Origin: Acidobacteriota bacterium
Lineage (GTDB): Bacteria; Acidobacteriota; Thermoanaerobaculia; Thermoanaerobaculales; Sulfomarinibacteraceae
Assembly: GCA_013152925.1 (NCBI GenBank)
Contig: JAADFK010000199.1
Coordinates: 1-47,168, forward strand
Length of the DNA stretch: 47,168 bases
Direction: 5' to 3'
Shown here piece after piece: positions 40,312-47,168 of this stretch. Each line of letters opens with the position of its first letter. Position 1 is the first letter of the stretch. The notes under the pieces were generated by a model. That model saw nothing but the letters and a program-made list of their open reading frames with translations. It did no database searches and was not told the DNA's origin. A program made the position numbers and the translations under genes.

Positions 40312-41886
40312 ATGGCTCCCATCCGCGCCCTGATCACCGTCGTCGTCATCATCGTGATCGTCGCCACGGTATGGACGGCCGTGCACCGTGCGCCATGGGA
40401 CCCAGACGAGACCCGCTACCTGGAGGTCAGCCAGGAGATGCTGCAGACGGGGAATCCGTTTTTCCTCATGTTCAACGGTGAGCCGTACCCGCACAAGCCG
40501 CCCCTCTTTTTCTGGCTCCTGACGCTCTCCGTCGCCCTCCTTGGGCCGACGGCCCTGGCGGGCGCCATTCCCAGCGTGGTGGGCTGGATCCTGCTCGGGG
40601 TCGGTGCCCGGCGCCTGGCCCGAACGGCCGACCTGCCGGTCGCCGTGATCGAATGGGCGCCGGCCCTGACCATGACCGCCGTCCTTCCCCTCCTGCTGAC
40701 CGTGGCCTGTCGCATGGACCTCCTCTTCGCCGCACTGTGCACGCTGGCCCTGGATCGGCTGGTCGCCCTGGCGGATCCACGGTATCCAGGCCGCTCGGAC
40801 CACCTCATGCTCTGGGTCTGGATGGCACTGGCCGTACTGACCAAAGGACCCATCGCCCTGGTGTTCGTGTTCCTGCCGCCGCTCTTTCTCGGGCGCGGGG
40901 GTCTGGAGGTCCTCGGGAGGGCCTTTCGGGGTCCCGGGCTCTTCATGGCCATGGCGATCGTCGGACTCTGGCTCGTCCCGGCAGCCATCCACGGCGGCTG
41001 GGGCTGGCTTGAGGACGTGGTCATTCACCAGAGCGCTGGCCGCGCGGTCGCCTCGTTCGCCCACCGCGAGCCATGGTGGTATCACCTGGCCGTCGTCCCG
41101 CTGACGCTCCTGCCCTGGTCGTTGGTGGCCCTTGCCGCGACCGTCGCTGTCTTCGGCCAGCGCCACGTGCTGGACCGGCGCGGACGGCTGATCGCCATCT
41201 ATCCGGTGGTTGGCCTGCTCTTCCTGACCCTGCTCTCGGGCAAGACGCTCCTCTATCCCCTGCCCCTCTTCCCGGCGGCCTGCGTGATCGCCGCGTGGTG
41301 GCTCGAACGGCATCCGGACGGCCACTATCAGCGGATAGCCCTGGGCGTGATGACGGTCTGCATCGCCGTCATCGGCGTGGCTATGGGCTACCTGGCCGTG
41401 CACCGCCCCGAGCTTGCGCTCTCCAGACCCTGGGCCGTCCTGCTGGGAGCGACCCTCGTCGTGCCGGCTCTGATCGCTCTCACCATGGTGATGATCGGTG
41501 CCATGAGGCCAGCCGTGGCGGCCCTGAGCCTGGCCTTCCCGCTCTTCATGCTGCTGGGTCTGACGCAGATCATTCCGCCGGCCAACCGCCTGCTCTCGCT
41601 GAAGCCCTTCGGTACGGCGTACAACGCGGCGGACGCGGCGACCGGCGGAGGGCCTGGACTGGTGTGGCAACATCTCAATCCGGGCTATGTTTTCTACACC
41701 CATCGCCGCTTCCGGACGATCAAGAAGGTTGAAGAGCTTGAGGCGGCCCTGGAACGTGGACGCGCGGTGGCCCTCAACCTCAAGGCTTCCCAGCGGTTGC
41801 GCCGGAAGTCTCAGGTGAAATGGCGTGAGGCGGCCCGGATCCCCTACCGGCATACCGAGATCCTGATCGTCGTGGCGCCCCGGTAA
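40312..41886 (+). CDS. ArnT/GT39-family membrane glycosyltransferase
   Basis: A 524-residue polytopic membrane protein of the GT-C dolichyl-phosphate-mannose/ArnT class. It transfers a sugar from a polyprenyl-phosphate donor to lipid A, protein or another periplasmic acceptor. The catalytic loop is WDPDETRYLEVSQEML (about residues 31-46), and GEPYPHKPPLFFWLLTLS, with the family PHKPPL motif, follows. About eleven further hydrophobic segments follow, then a soluble C-terminal domain (RFRTIKKVEELEAALERG). With lptE on the other strand and kdsC nearby, an LPS role is plausible but unproven. The ATG is preceded by TACAAT at six bases. Confidence 0.9.
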   Translation: MAPIRALITVVVIIVIVATVWTAVHRAPWDPDETRYLEVSQEMLQTGNPFFLMFNGEPYPHKPPLFFWLLTLSVALLGPTALAGAIPSVVGWILLGVGARRLARTADLPVAVIEWAPALTMTAVLPLLLTVACRMDLLFAALCTLALDRLVALADPRYPGRSDHLMLWVWMALAVLTKGPIALVFVFLPPLFLGRGGLEVLGRAFRGPGLFMAMAIVGLWLVPAAIHGGWGWLEDVVIHQSAGRAVASFAHREPWWYHLAVVPLTLLPWSLVALAATVAVFGQRHVLDRRGRLIAIYPVVGLLFLTLLSGKTLLYPLPLFPAACVIAAWWLERHPDGHYQRIALGVMTVCIAVIGVAMGYLAVHRPELALSRPWAVLLGATLVVPALIALTMVMIGAMRPAVAALSLAFPLFMLLGLTQIIPPANRLLSLKPFGTAYNAADAATGGGPGLVWQHLNPGYVFYTHRRFRTIKKVEELEAALERGRAVALNLKASQRLRRKSQVKWREAARIPYRHTEILIVVAPR

Positions 41887-42145
41887 GCCGGCTGCGGAAG
41901 GGATGCCGGGATTGTCTCTCTCGATCGCCTTGTAACCTTTTTCTTGCGCCGGCGTATCAACGAATGCGACCCGAGATCCGTATATGGAATGAGGGTCGCC
42001 AAGAACGACCCAACCTCCTCCTTCCTTCGGCTCCCATACGGGAGCCACTTTTTTGCTCCATGCTCGCCACCCGCTCCCCGCTGCGACCGGATGTCCGGCG
42101 CCCTTGCGGGATGCCAGACGAAGCTCTCGCTGGTACCCTTGGATC
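41887..42145. other. Intergenic stretch before the aroD-aroE fusion
   Basis: 259 bp with no gene or repeat that I can support. Near its end, TGGTACCCT at 42131-42139 has the form of an extended -10 (TGn plus TACCCT) and is followed by six bases and ATG 42146. Confidence 0.5.
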
Positions 42146-43642
42146 ATGGAGATGATCGCAACCTTGACGCCGGAATGTGCCGGCGAGCCACTTGAATCCC
42201 TGGCCCGGCCGCCGGAGGGCGTGGGTGTCGTCGAGCTCCGTGCCGACCTTTTCCCCGGCCTCGACCCCGGCGCCGCTGCGGCGGCCTGTCCCCTGCCGTT
42301 GATGTACACCTTGCGATCGACCGCCGAAGGGGGACGTGGCCCCGGGGACGCGGCGACCCGGGAACCCCTGCTCCGGAGGGGCTGGGAGAGCGGGTGCGCC
42401 TTCGTCGACCTGGAGGCGGAGCGGGACGGCCAGCTCCTCTCCGGCGGTGGTTTGGATCCACAGCGTGTGGTCCTCTCGTGGCACGATCCGCAGGGAACGC
42501 CCGAGGATCTTGAGGACCGCGCGGCGACCCTCCTGGCGACCGGTGCCCGGTGGGTCAAGGTCGTGCCGGCGGCGCGGTCTCTCGCCGATCTGCGGAGGAT
42601 CCTGGCCCTGCACCAGCGCTTCAATCGCGCGGCACCAGCCCGCCGCCGCCTGCTCGCCTTCGCCATGGGCCCTGCGGGTCAGGCGAGCCGGTTTCTGGCG
42701 CCGTTGCTCGGCCCTCCCATGACCTACGTCGCATGGGATGCATCGGCGCCCGCCGCGCCCGGACAGATCACGGCCGCCGATCTGGCCGCCGTCGTCGGCC
42801 ACTTGCCGGGGCCTCCACGGAGGCTTTTCGGCGTGGTTGGGCGGGACGTCACCGGGAGCCGGAGCCCACGGCTTCACGGAGCCGCCTTCACCGCTCTCGG
42901 TCTCCCCTGGGCGCTTCTGCCGTTCAGCGTATCGGAAGCACAGGAGCTCGAGCTCTTGTTTCAGCCCCAGGGCGAGACGATGCTGGATCAGCTTGGTCTG
43001 TCCACCGGGGGGTGGGCCGTCACCGCGCCATACAAGGAGAACGCCGCCGAGGCGGCGACGGTGGCCGCCCCGCGGGTCCGGCGCGCTCGCTCGGCCAACA
43101 CGCTGCTGCTTCGGCCGGGGCAGATCCTCGCCGACACCACCGATGCCGACGGCATCGTCGGCGCGCTGAAGGCTGCCGGCATGGACCCCTGCGGGCTCGA
43201 GGTTGTCATCCAGGGAACCGGAGGCGCTGCCAGGGCTGCCGCGGTCGGTCTCGATCTGGCCGGCGCCACCGTCTTTCTTCGAGGCCGGGATGCTCCGCGG
43301 ACACACCGGGTGGCCGAGCTGACCGGCGTCACGGCACTGCCGCCGGGCCAGTTGCCGCCGGGACGGCCGATCCTGGTCAACGGAACACCCCTGGGGAGCC
43401 GGAGTGGGGACCCCAGTCCCTTTCCACCCGAAGAGGTGGCCCATGCTGCGGCGGTGGTCGACATGGTGTACGGCCCCGGCGCCTCCTTGATGCAGTCGGC
43501 CGCGGAGGAGGCCGGCGTGGCCTACGTCGATGGGCTCTCCGTTCTCCTGCACCAGGGGATCGCACAGATCGCGGCCTTCACGGGCAAGATCCCGCCCAAG
43601 GAGGTACTCGCCGCGGCCCTGGAGTCAAACCCAGTCGCCTGA
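42146..43642 (+). CDS. Fused type I 3-dehydroquinate dehydratase / shikimate dehydrogenase
   Basis: A 498-residue bifunctional shikimate-pathway enzyme. Residues 1 to about 222 are type I dehydroquinase: VGVVELRADLFPG, VLSWHDPQGTP with the catalytic His, and RWVKVVPAA with the Schiff-base Lys. Residues about 232-498 are shikimate dehydrogenase: GSRSPRLHGAAF for substrate, VTAPYKENA with the catalytic Lys, TTDADGIVGAL with Asp, IQGTGGAARAAAVGL for NADP, VNGTPLG, and LLHQGIAQIAAF. This order (AroD then AroE) is also found in plant enzymes. ATG 42146 gives the natural MEMIATL beginning. The gene stands alone. Confidence 0.93.
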   Translation: MEMIATLTPECAGEPLESLARPPEGVGVVELRADLFPGLDPGAAAAACPLPLMYTLRSTAEGGRGPGDAATREPLLRRGWESGCAFVDLEAERDGQLLSGGGLDPQRVVLSWHDPQGTPEDLEDRAATLLATGARWVKVVPAARSLADLRRILALHQRFNRAAPARRRLLAFAMGPAGQASRFLAPLLGPPMTYVAWDASAPAAPGQITAADLAAVVGHLPGPPRRLFGVVGRDVTGSRSPRLHGAAFTALGLPWALLPFSVSEAQELELLFQPQGETMLDQLGLSTGGWAVTAPYKENAAEAATVAAPRVRRARSANTLLLRPGQILADTTDADGIVGALKAAGMDPCGLEVVIQGTGGAARAAAVGLDLAGATVFLRGRDAPRTHRVAELTGVTALPPGQLPPGRPILVNGTPLGSRSGDPSPFPPEEVAHAAAVVDMVYGPGASLMQSAAEEAGVAYVDGLSVLLHQGIAQIAAFTGKIPPKEVLAAALESNPVA

Positions 43643-44351
43643 TGAGGTTGTTCCGTTGTGCCCCGGCGTTGGAGGTAGCCAGCATGGAGTGCGGGTTTCG
43701 GCCCGCATCCTGTTGAGCCACAATGAGATGAAGATGAAAACGAACAACGCCCTCTAAGGACTGAAGTCCGCGCTCCGGGGCGGCGCCGTGACGGCGTGCA
43801 TTGAGCTCGCACCTTGGGGCGAGGCGCTCATCGGCGTCCCCGTATCTTCCGCTGTCGCGAACGTTTGCAGCGGCGCAACAACCTCACCCGGGAACAGCGG
43901 TTCGAACCAATCCGGCTTTGCCGCGCCGCCGGCGCGCCGCCTCTTTCCTCTGCGTTCCCGGCGATCCCTGCGCGAAACATTTCCGGGTGGGGGCGGAGAG
44001 AAGAGAGTTTCGCGCAGAGAACGCAGAGAACGCGGAGAACGGAGAATGTATTCGTGTGGCTTTTTCCCCCTCAGCGCGAACTTCCCGGCCCAGCGCTGTA
44101 CCCAGAGGCTGCTGCGCTGCGCCCAAGCTTCGGGAGTGTCCGGGATGGAGCGCGGGCTTGAGCCCACATCGTGGTGAGCCACGGTGGGATGCAAGCGAAT
44201 GACGGTTTATGCGGACTGAAGTCCGCGCTCCGGGGCGGCGCCGTGACGGCGTGCATTGAGCTCGCACCTTGGGGCGAGGCGCTCATCGGCGTCACCCTAT
44301 CTCCCGCTATCACGAACCTCCACCGGTCGCGCTGGAGAGCTCTCGGCTTCC
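43643..44351. repeat. Duplicated intergenic repeat region
   Basis: 709 bp without a credible gene. An 81-bp sequence beginning GGACTGAAGTCCGCGCTCCG is identical at 43758-43838 and 44213-44293. Each copy is preceded by a related unit (GGAGYGCGGGYTT, then CCACATC or CCGCATC, then TGAGCCAC) at 43686 and 44147. Between the copies, at about 43940-44060, is an inverted repeat of the type TTTCGCGCAGAGAACGCAGA with its opposite arm (CTCTGCGTTCCCGGCGATCC then CTGCGCGAAAC). The ORF-track proteins here are translations of these repeats. Confidence 0.85.
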
Positions 44352-45317
44352 TCAGCGCAGGCCGACCCGCCGCCGGACCTTCTCCATTAGTGGCGCCACC
44401 ACCTGGCGAGCCCGGTTGGCACCGTCCTGGAGGATCTCCTCCACCTGGCCGGGGTCGGCGCTCAGCTTCTCGTAACGGCGCCGAGCCTCGCCGAAGGTTT
44501 CCAGGTACCAGCCGAAGAGCCGCTTCTTCATGTCGCCGTACCCGACGCCGCCCTCGTCGAAGGCCCGTTCCACCCAGGCCTTCTCCCCCGGCGGAGCAAA
44601 GAGCTTGAGCAGGGCGTACAGGCCGTTGCCCTCACGCGGTTTCGGCGACTCCACGGGAGTCGAGTCGGTCACCATGGACATGATCCGTTTCCTGATGGCC
44701 TTCTCCGGACCAAAGATGTCGATGGTGTTGCCGTAGGACTTGCTCATCTTGCGGCCGTCGATCCCGGGGACCACCGCCACCTCGTCCAGGATGATCGGTT
44801 CCGGGAGTGTGAACACGCCGTCACCGTAGCGGGCGTGGAAGGAAGCGGCGATGTCCCGGGTCACCTCCAGGTGTTGCTTCTGGTCCTTCCCGACGGGAAC
44901 CAGGTCGGACCTGACGATCAGGATGTCGGCAGCCATCAGGACTGGATAGGCGAAAAGCCCGTGACTCGGCACGATACCCTGGGACACCTTGTCCTTGTAG
45001 GAGTGGCACCGTTGCAGAAGCCCCATGGAGGTTACGGTCGAGAGGATCCAGGTCAGCTCGGGGATCTCCACAAGGTCCGACTGGCGGTAGAGCACCGCCT
45101 TTGCGGGATCGAGGCCCAGCGCCAGGAAGGCCGTGGCGAGCTCCCACGTGTTCCTTCGAAGCGCCTCCGGATCGTGGACCGTGGTCAGGGCATGAAGGTC
45201 CGCCAGGAAGTAGAAGCAGTCGTTCTCCTCCTGCAGCTCGATGAACTGGCGGATCGCCCCGAAGTAGTTCCCGATGTGCAGCGTCCCCGAAGGCTGAACG
45301 CCGGAAAGAACCCTCAT
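44352..45317 (-). CDS. trpS: Tryptophanyl-tRNA synthetase
   Basis: A 321-residue class I synthetase charging tRNA-Trp, in the normal bacterial size range (about 325-340). SGVQPSGTLHIGNYFGAI holds the HIGH-like motif, YPVLMAADIL is typical, and KMSKSYGNTIDIF is the KMSKS loop. The start at 45317 is chosen because GGAGGTTTGGGC precedes the ATG; the track adds 19 residues. It follows the ferredoxin gene on the same strand across a terminator-like hairpin. The 34 bp after the start codon side show no other promoter signal. Confidence 0.96.
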   Translation of the reverse strand: MRVLSGVQPSGTLHIGNYFGAIRQFIELQEENDCFYFLADLHALTTVHDPEALRRNTWELATAFLALGLDPAKAVLYRQSDLVEIPELTWILSTVTSMGLLQRCHSYKDKVSQGIVPSHGLFAYPVLMAADILIVRSDLVPVGKDQKQHLEVTRDIAASFHARYGDGVFTLPEPIILDEVAVVPGIDGRKMSKSYGNTIDIFGPEKAIRKRIMSMVTDSTPVESPKPREGNGLYALLKLFAPPGEKAWVERAFDEGGVGYGDMKKRLFGWYLETFGEARRRYEKLSADPGQVEEILQDGANRARQVVAPLMEKVRRRVGLR

Positions 45318-45347
45318 GCCCAAACCTCCATCGCCGGTTCGACAAGA

Positions 45348-45369
45348 GGCCGGCTCCGCAAAGCCGGCC
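45348..45369 (-). terminator. Hairpin after the ferredoxin gene
   Basis: GGCCGGCT, loop CCGCAA, AGCCGGCC: a perfect 8-bp stem 40 bp downstream of the ferredoxin stop on the minus strand and 31 bp upstream of the trpS start. It lacks a T-run, so it may reduce rather than abolish read-through into trpS. Confidence 0.6.
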
Positions 45370-45409
45370 CCCACATGGTTTCTGTTGTCGCCTCGCTATG
45401 CCGGAGCGT

Positions 45410-45649
45410 TCAGCAATCCTCGCCGTCGTCGCCGATGGCCTCGACGGGGCAGGACTCCATGGCCTCCTGGCACTGGGCCTCTTCCTCGTCGTTCTCTGGT
45501 TGCTTGCTGACGTAGGAATACCCTTCGTCCTCGTTGGCCGCGAAGTTGTTGGGTGCCGTGGTACGGCAAACGTCGCAATCGATGCAGTTGCTGTCCACGT
45601 AGTACTTGCCCGGAGCGTTCCCCTCTACCTTGTCGTTACAATCCGCCAT
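45410..45649 (-). CDS. Small ferredoxin (single [4Fe-4S] or [3Fe-4S] cluster)
   Basis: A 79-residue acidic electron carrier. CIDCDVC near residues 22-28 and CPVEAI near the C-terminus give four cluster ligands in the single-cluster pattern. An additional Cys (QCQEAMESC) could form a disulphide, as in Desulfovibrio-type ferredoxins. The protein ends DDGEDC with a further Cys. AGGAG precedes the ATG. Partner enzymes cannot be inferred from the neighbours. Confidence 0.92.
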   Translation of the reverse strand: MADCNDKVEGNAPGKYYVDSNCIDCDVCRTTAPNNFAANEDEGYSYVSKQPENDEEEAQCQEAMESCPVEAIGDDGEDC

Positions 45650-45741
45650 TGCCGTTTCTCCTTTCCCCCGGCCCCCCGGGGCGTGTCGGGGCGCATGCTA
45701 ACACACGCCCCGGCGATGTCAATTCCGTCAAGAGTTAGGTT

Positions 45742-46920
45742 TCAGCGCCGGGGGGGAATCCTCAAAGGCTCCCGCCGGCCGGCCGGCAGGATGTCGTTTC
45801 CGTGGATCCTGATCGAGCGGCTCGAGGCCGCCGCGGCTGGTGTTGGCGTTGGTGTGGGTGTCGGCGTCGGTGTGGGTGTCGGTGTGCTCCTGCCCCACAT
45901 GCAGTCGATGTCGTAGGGAAAATCGAAGGACGGCAGCACGGCCGTCGGATCGTTGCTCCGGTTGTCCACAATCGATCCGTAGCAGGTAAAGCTTGGGACG
46001 ACCTTGTCGGGAGGCGCCGAGGAGGACCAGCTCTGGAAGGTGACGATGATGGTGATGTCGCTGACGTCCTTGATGCCGAAGAGACTCTCGAGGATTCCGT
46101 TGTACTGGATGTGTCCCAAGGGACCCAGGGTCACGGTACGGAACACCTCCTGGTCGTTGCTGTCGATGAACGGCGTTCCGTCGGAGTGAAACGGCTGGAT
46201 GTTCAGCCGGATAGAGGTCTGGAGGTCCGAGGTGTTGAAGATCCCCACGTTGTACCGGAAAGTGTCGTCCTGCCGTCCACCGATCAGTACCTGGTAGGAC
46301 AAGTCCTTCTCACCATCGACCGCCCCCGCATCGGCGGAGTTGTACCAGGCCACACCCGGAAGGACCATGCCGTAGGTGGCGTCCTTCTCGATGAAGCTCC
46401 CCTCGTTGTCGGGGTCCGGCACCCAGATCGTCGTTGCGTTGTAGGTCCTGGAGGTGACCGTGATGTTGCGCGGCGTGCTGGTGCCATCATCCTGCAAGGT
46501 CCCCGACTCCCAGGCGAAGATGACGAAGGCGCCGATCTCGCTTACCGGCCCGAGATCGGCCGCCCAGTACTGGCCGATGATGTCCTCGATGGTGACGCTT
46601 CCGGCCGGGGGAATGTCGGCGAGCCGGCTATCCACCTTGCCCCAGCCGTCCTCCTCACGTCCGCCCAGGCCCTTGTCCCGGTTGCGGAGATAGCCCGAGT
46701 TGTCGCTCACACCGGAAGGCACAAAGTACACGGCCACGTCGACGTTGGTGGTATCGGCGTTGGCGATGGTCAGGTCCGTGCGCCAGTGGCTGCCGTTGAG
46801 CCCATCGTTATGGGCACCGGCGGGCACGAAGATCAGGTGGGACGCGTTGAACTGCGCCGCTGCCGGCAAGGCCAGCCCGATAGCCGCCATCACGGCCAAC
46901 GCAAGGGCGAATCGCTTCAT
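45742..46920 (-). CDS. Secreted protein with a Thr-Pro repeat near its C-terminus
   Basis: A 392-residue exported protein of unknown function. The signal peptide is MKRFALALAVMAAIGLALPA with cleavage at AAA-QF. The mature part is beta-rich (HLIFVPAGAHNDGLNGSHWR, DLTIANADTTNVDVAVYF, IVTFQSWSSSAPP), resembling Ig-like or surface domains, but I cannot name the family. Near the end (TP)8 forms a linker, followed by a basic tail. The linker is encoded by an almost perfect hexanucleotide repeat at about 45838-45890, which could slip. GGAGGAAAGA precedes the ATG, which overlaps the kinase stop as ATGA. Confidence 0.85.
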   Translation of the reverse strand: MKRFALALAVMAAIGLALPAAAQFNASHLIFVPAGAHNDGLNGSHWRTDLTIANADTTNVDVAVYFVPSGVSDNSGYLRNRDKGLGGREEDGWGKVDSRLADIPPAGSVTIEDIIGQYWAADLGPVSEIGAFVIFAWESGTLQDDGTSTPRNITVTSRTYNATTIWVPDPDNEGSFIEKDATYGMVLPGVAWYNSADAGAVDGEKDLSYQVLIGGRQDDTFRYNVGIFNTSDLQTSIRLNIQPFHSDGTPFIDSNDQEVFRTVTLGPLGHIQYNGILESLFGIKDVSDITIIVTFQSWSSSAPPDKVVPSFTCYGSIVDNRSNDPTAVLPSFDFPYDIDCMWGRSTPTPTPTPTPTPTPTPAAAASSRSIRIHGNDILPAGRREPLRIPPRR

Positions 46921-47168
46921 TCTTTCCTCCCCCGGCCGCCGTCCGCCGGCGCCGGTTGCTCCATCTTGCCATTGCCCATGGACCAAGGCAAGACGACCCG
47001 GGCTTCGAAGCCCCGGGGATCCAGGTTTTTCAACTCGATCCATCCACCATGATTCCGGGCGACGCGTTCGGCAATCGCCAGTCCAAGACCGGTTCCGCCC
47101 GGACGCTTGGTGTAGAAGGCCGTGGTGATTTTCCGGAGCTCCTCCTGAGGAACGCCCCTTCCCCTGTC
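46917..47168 (-). CDS. Histidine kinase C-terminus (partial)
   Basis: The last 83 residues of a sensor histidine kinase; the start lies beyond the window. The HATPase nucleotide-binding domain is seen from the G1 box (DRGRGVP) on: FYTKRPGGTGLGLAIAERVA is the G2 box region and NHGGWIELKNLDPRGFEARV follows. The gene stops at 46917, overlapping the secreted protein start by 4 bp. It has no visible response regulator. Confidence 0.9.
   Translation of the reverse strand, partial: DRGRGVPQEELRKITTAFYTKRPGGTGLGLAIAERVARNHGGWIELKNLDPRGFEARVVLPWSMGNGKMEQPAPADGGRGRKE

Noticed and set aside
43890-43915. tRNA T-arm-like GGTTCGAACC
   Set aside because: No anticodon arm, acceptor stem or CCA end could be matched around it; it lies in a repeat region.

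Overview
This 47 kb window is GC-rich bacterial chromosome. The organism is a diderm with lipopolysaccharide: the window encodes an LPS transporter permease (LptF/LptG type), the outer-membrane lipoprotein LptE, the KDO8P phosphatase KdsC and an ArnT/GT39-like glycosyltransferase. It also encodes phosphatidylethanolamine synthesis (Psd, PssA). The gene content, the dispersed palindromic repeat families, the fused permease and the beta-propeller GGDEF sensor suggest Acidobacteriota, perhaps Thermoanaerobaculia-like. That placement is an inference and was not tested by any search. No phage, plasmid, transposase, CRISPR, tRNA or rRNA gene was recognised.

Layout. 1-1013: tail of an unknown gene, then about 950 bp of dispersed palindromic repeats. 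1014-4630 (minus): zinc-ribbon protein, holin-like membrane protein, GNAT acetyltransferase and UvrD/PcrA-type helicase, tightly packed. 4944-8313: acyl-CoA carboxylase beta subunit, PilZ protein, thioesterase. 8372-12540 (minus): DUF465 protein, Psd, PssA, an Asd-like protein without its catalytic Cys, and dipeptidase PepD. 12778-16441 (plus): MiaB, bifunctional-nuclease-family protein, ParA, ParB. 16442-16887: tandem repeats, an AT-rich palindrome and a strong candidate dif (XerCD) site. 16888-19368: LptF-LptG fusion. 19340-25058 (mostly minus): serine hydrolase and thioesterase; a small membrane protein (plus); then unknown protein, CDF transporter, S2P-type protease, ScpA and ScpB in one overlapping run. 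25149-26503 (plus): YprB-like exonuclease and an SDR. 26504-26736: repeats. 26737-31665 (minus): acyl-CoA dehydrogenase, crotonase-like protein, two-component-propeller/GGDEF sensor. 31809-39339 (plus): EamA transporter, prolyl oligopeptidase lipoprotein, MetRS, double-domain ThyX-like protein, KdsC. 39374-39555: a 182-bp palindrome between convergent kdsC and lptE. 40312-43642 (plus): GT39-like glycosyltransferase and a fused AroD-AroE. 43643-44351: duplicated intergenic repeats. 44352-47168 (minus): TrpS, ferredoxin, a secreted Thr-Pro-repeat protein and the C-terminus of a histidine kinase.

Most genes are housekeeping. The unusual material is mainly non-coding: a dif-like site next to parAB, three or more families of palindromic repeats (one with a covarying inner hairpin), and several genes whose start codon lies six bases after a -10-like hexamer, suggesting leaderless mRNAs. 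Among proteins, the LptF-LptG fusion, the double ThyX-like protein whose signature is divided between its halves, the AroD-AroE fusion and the Cys-less Asd paralogue stand out.
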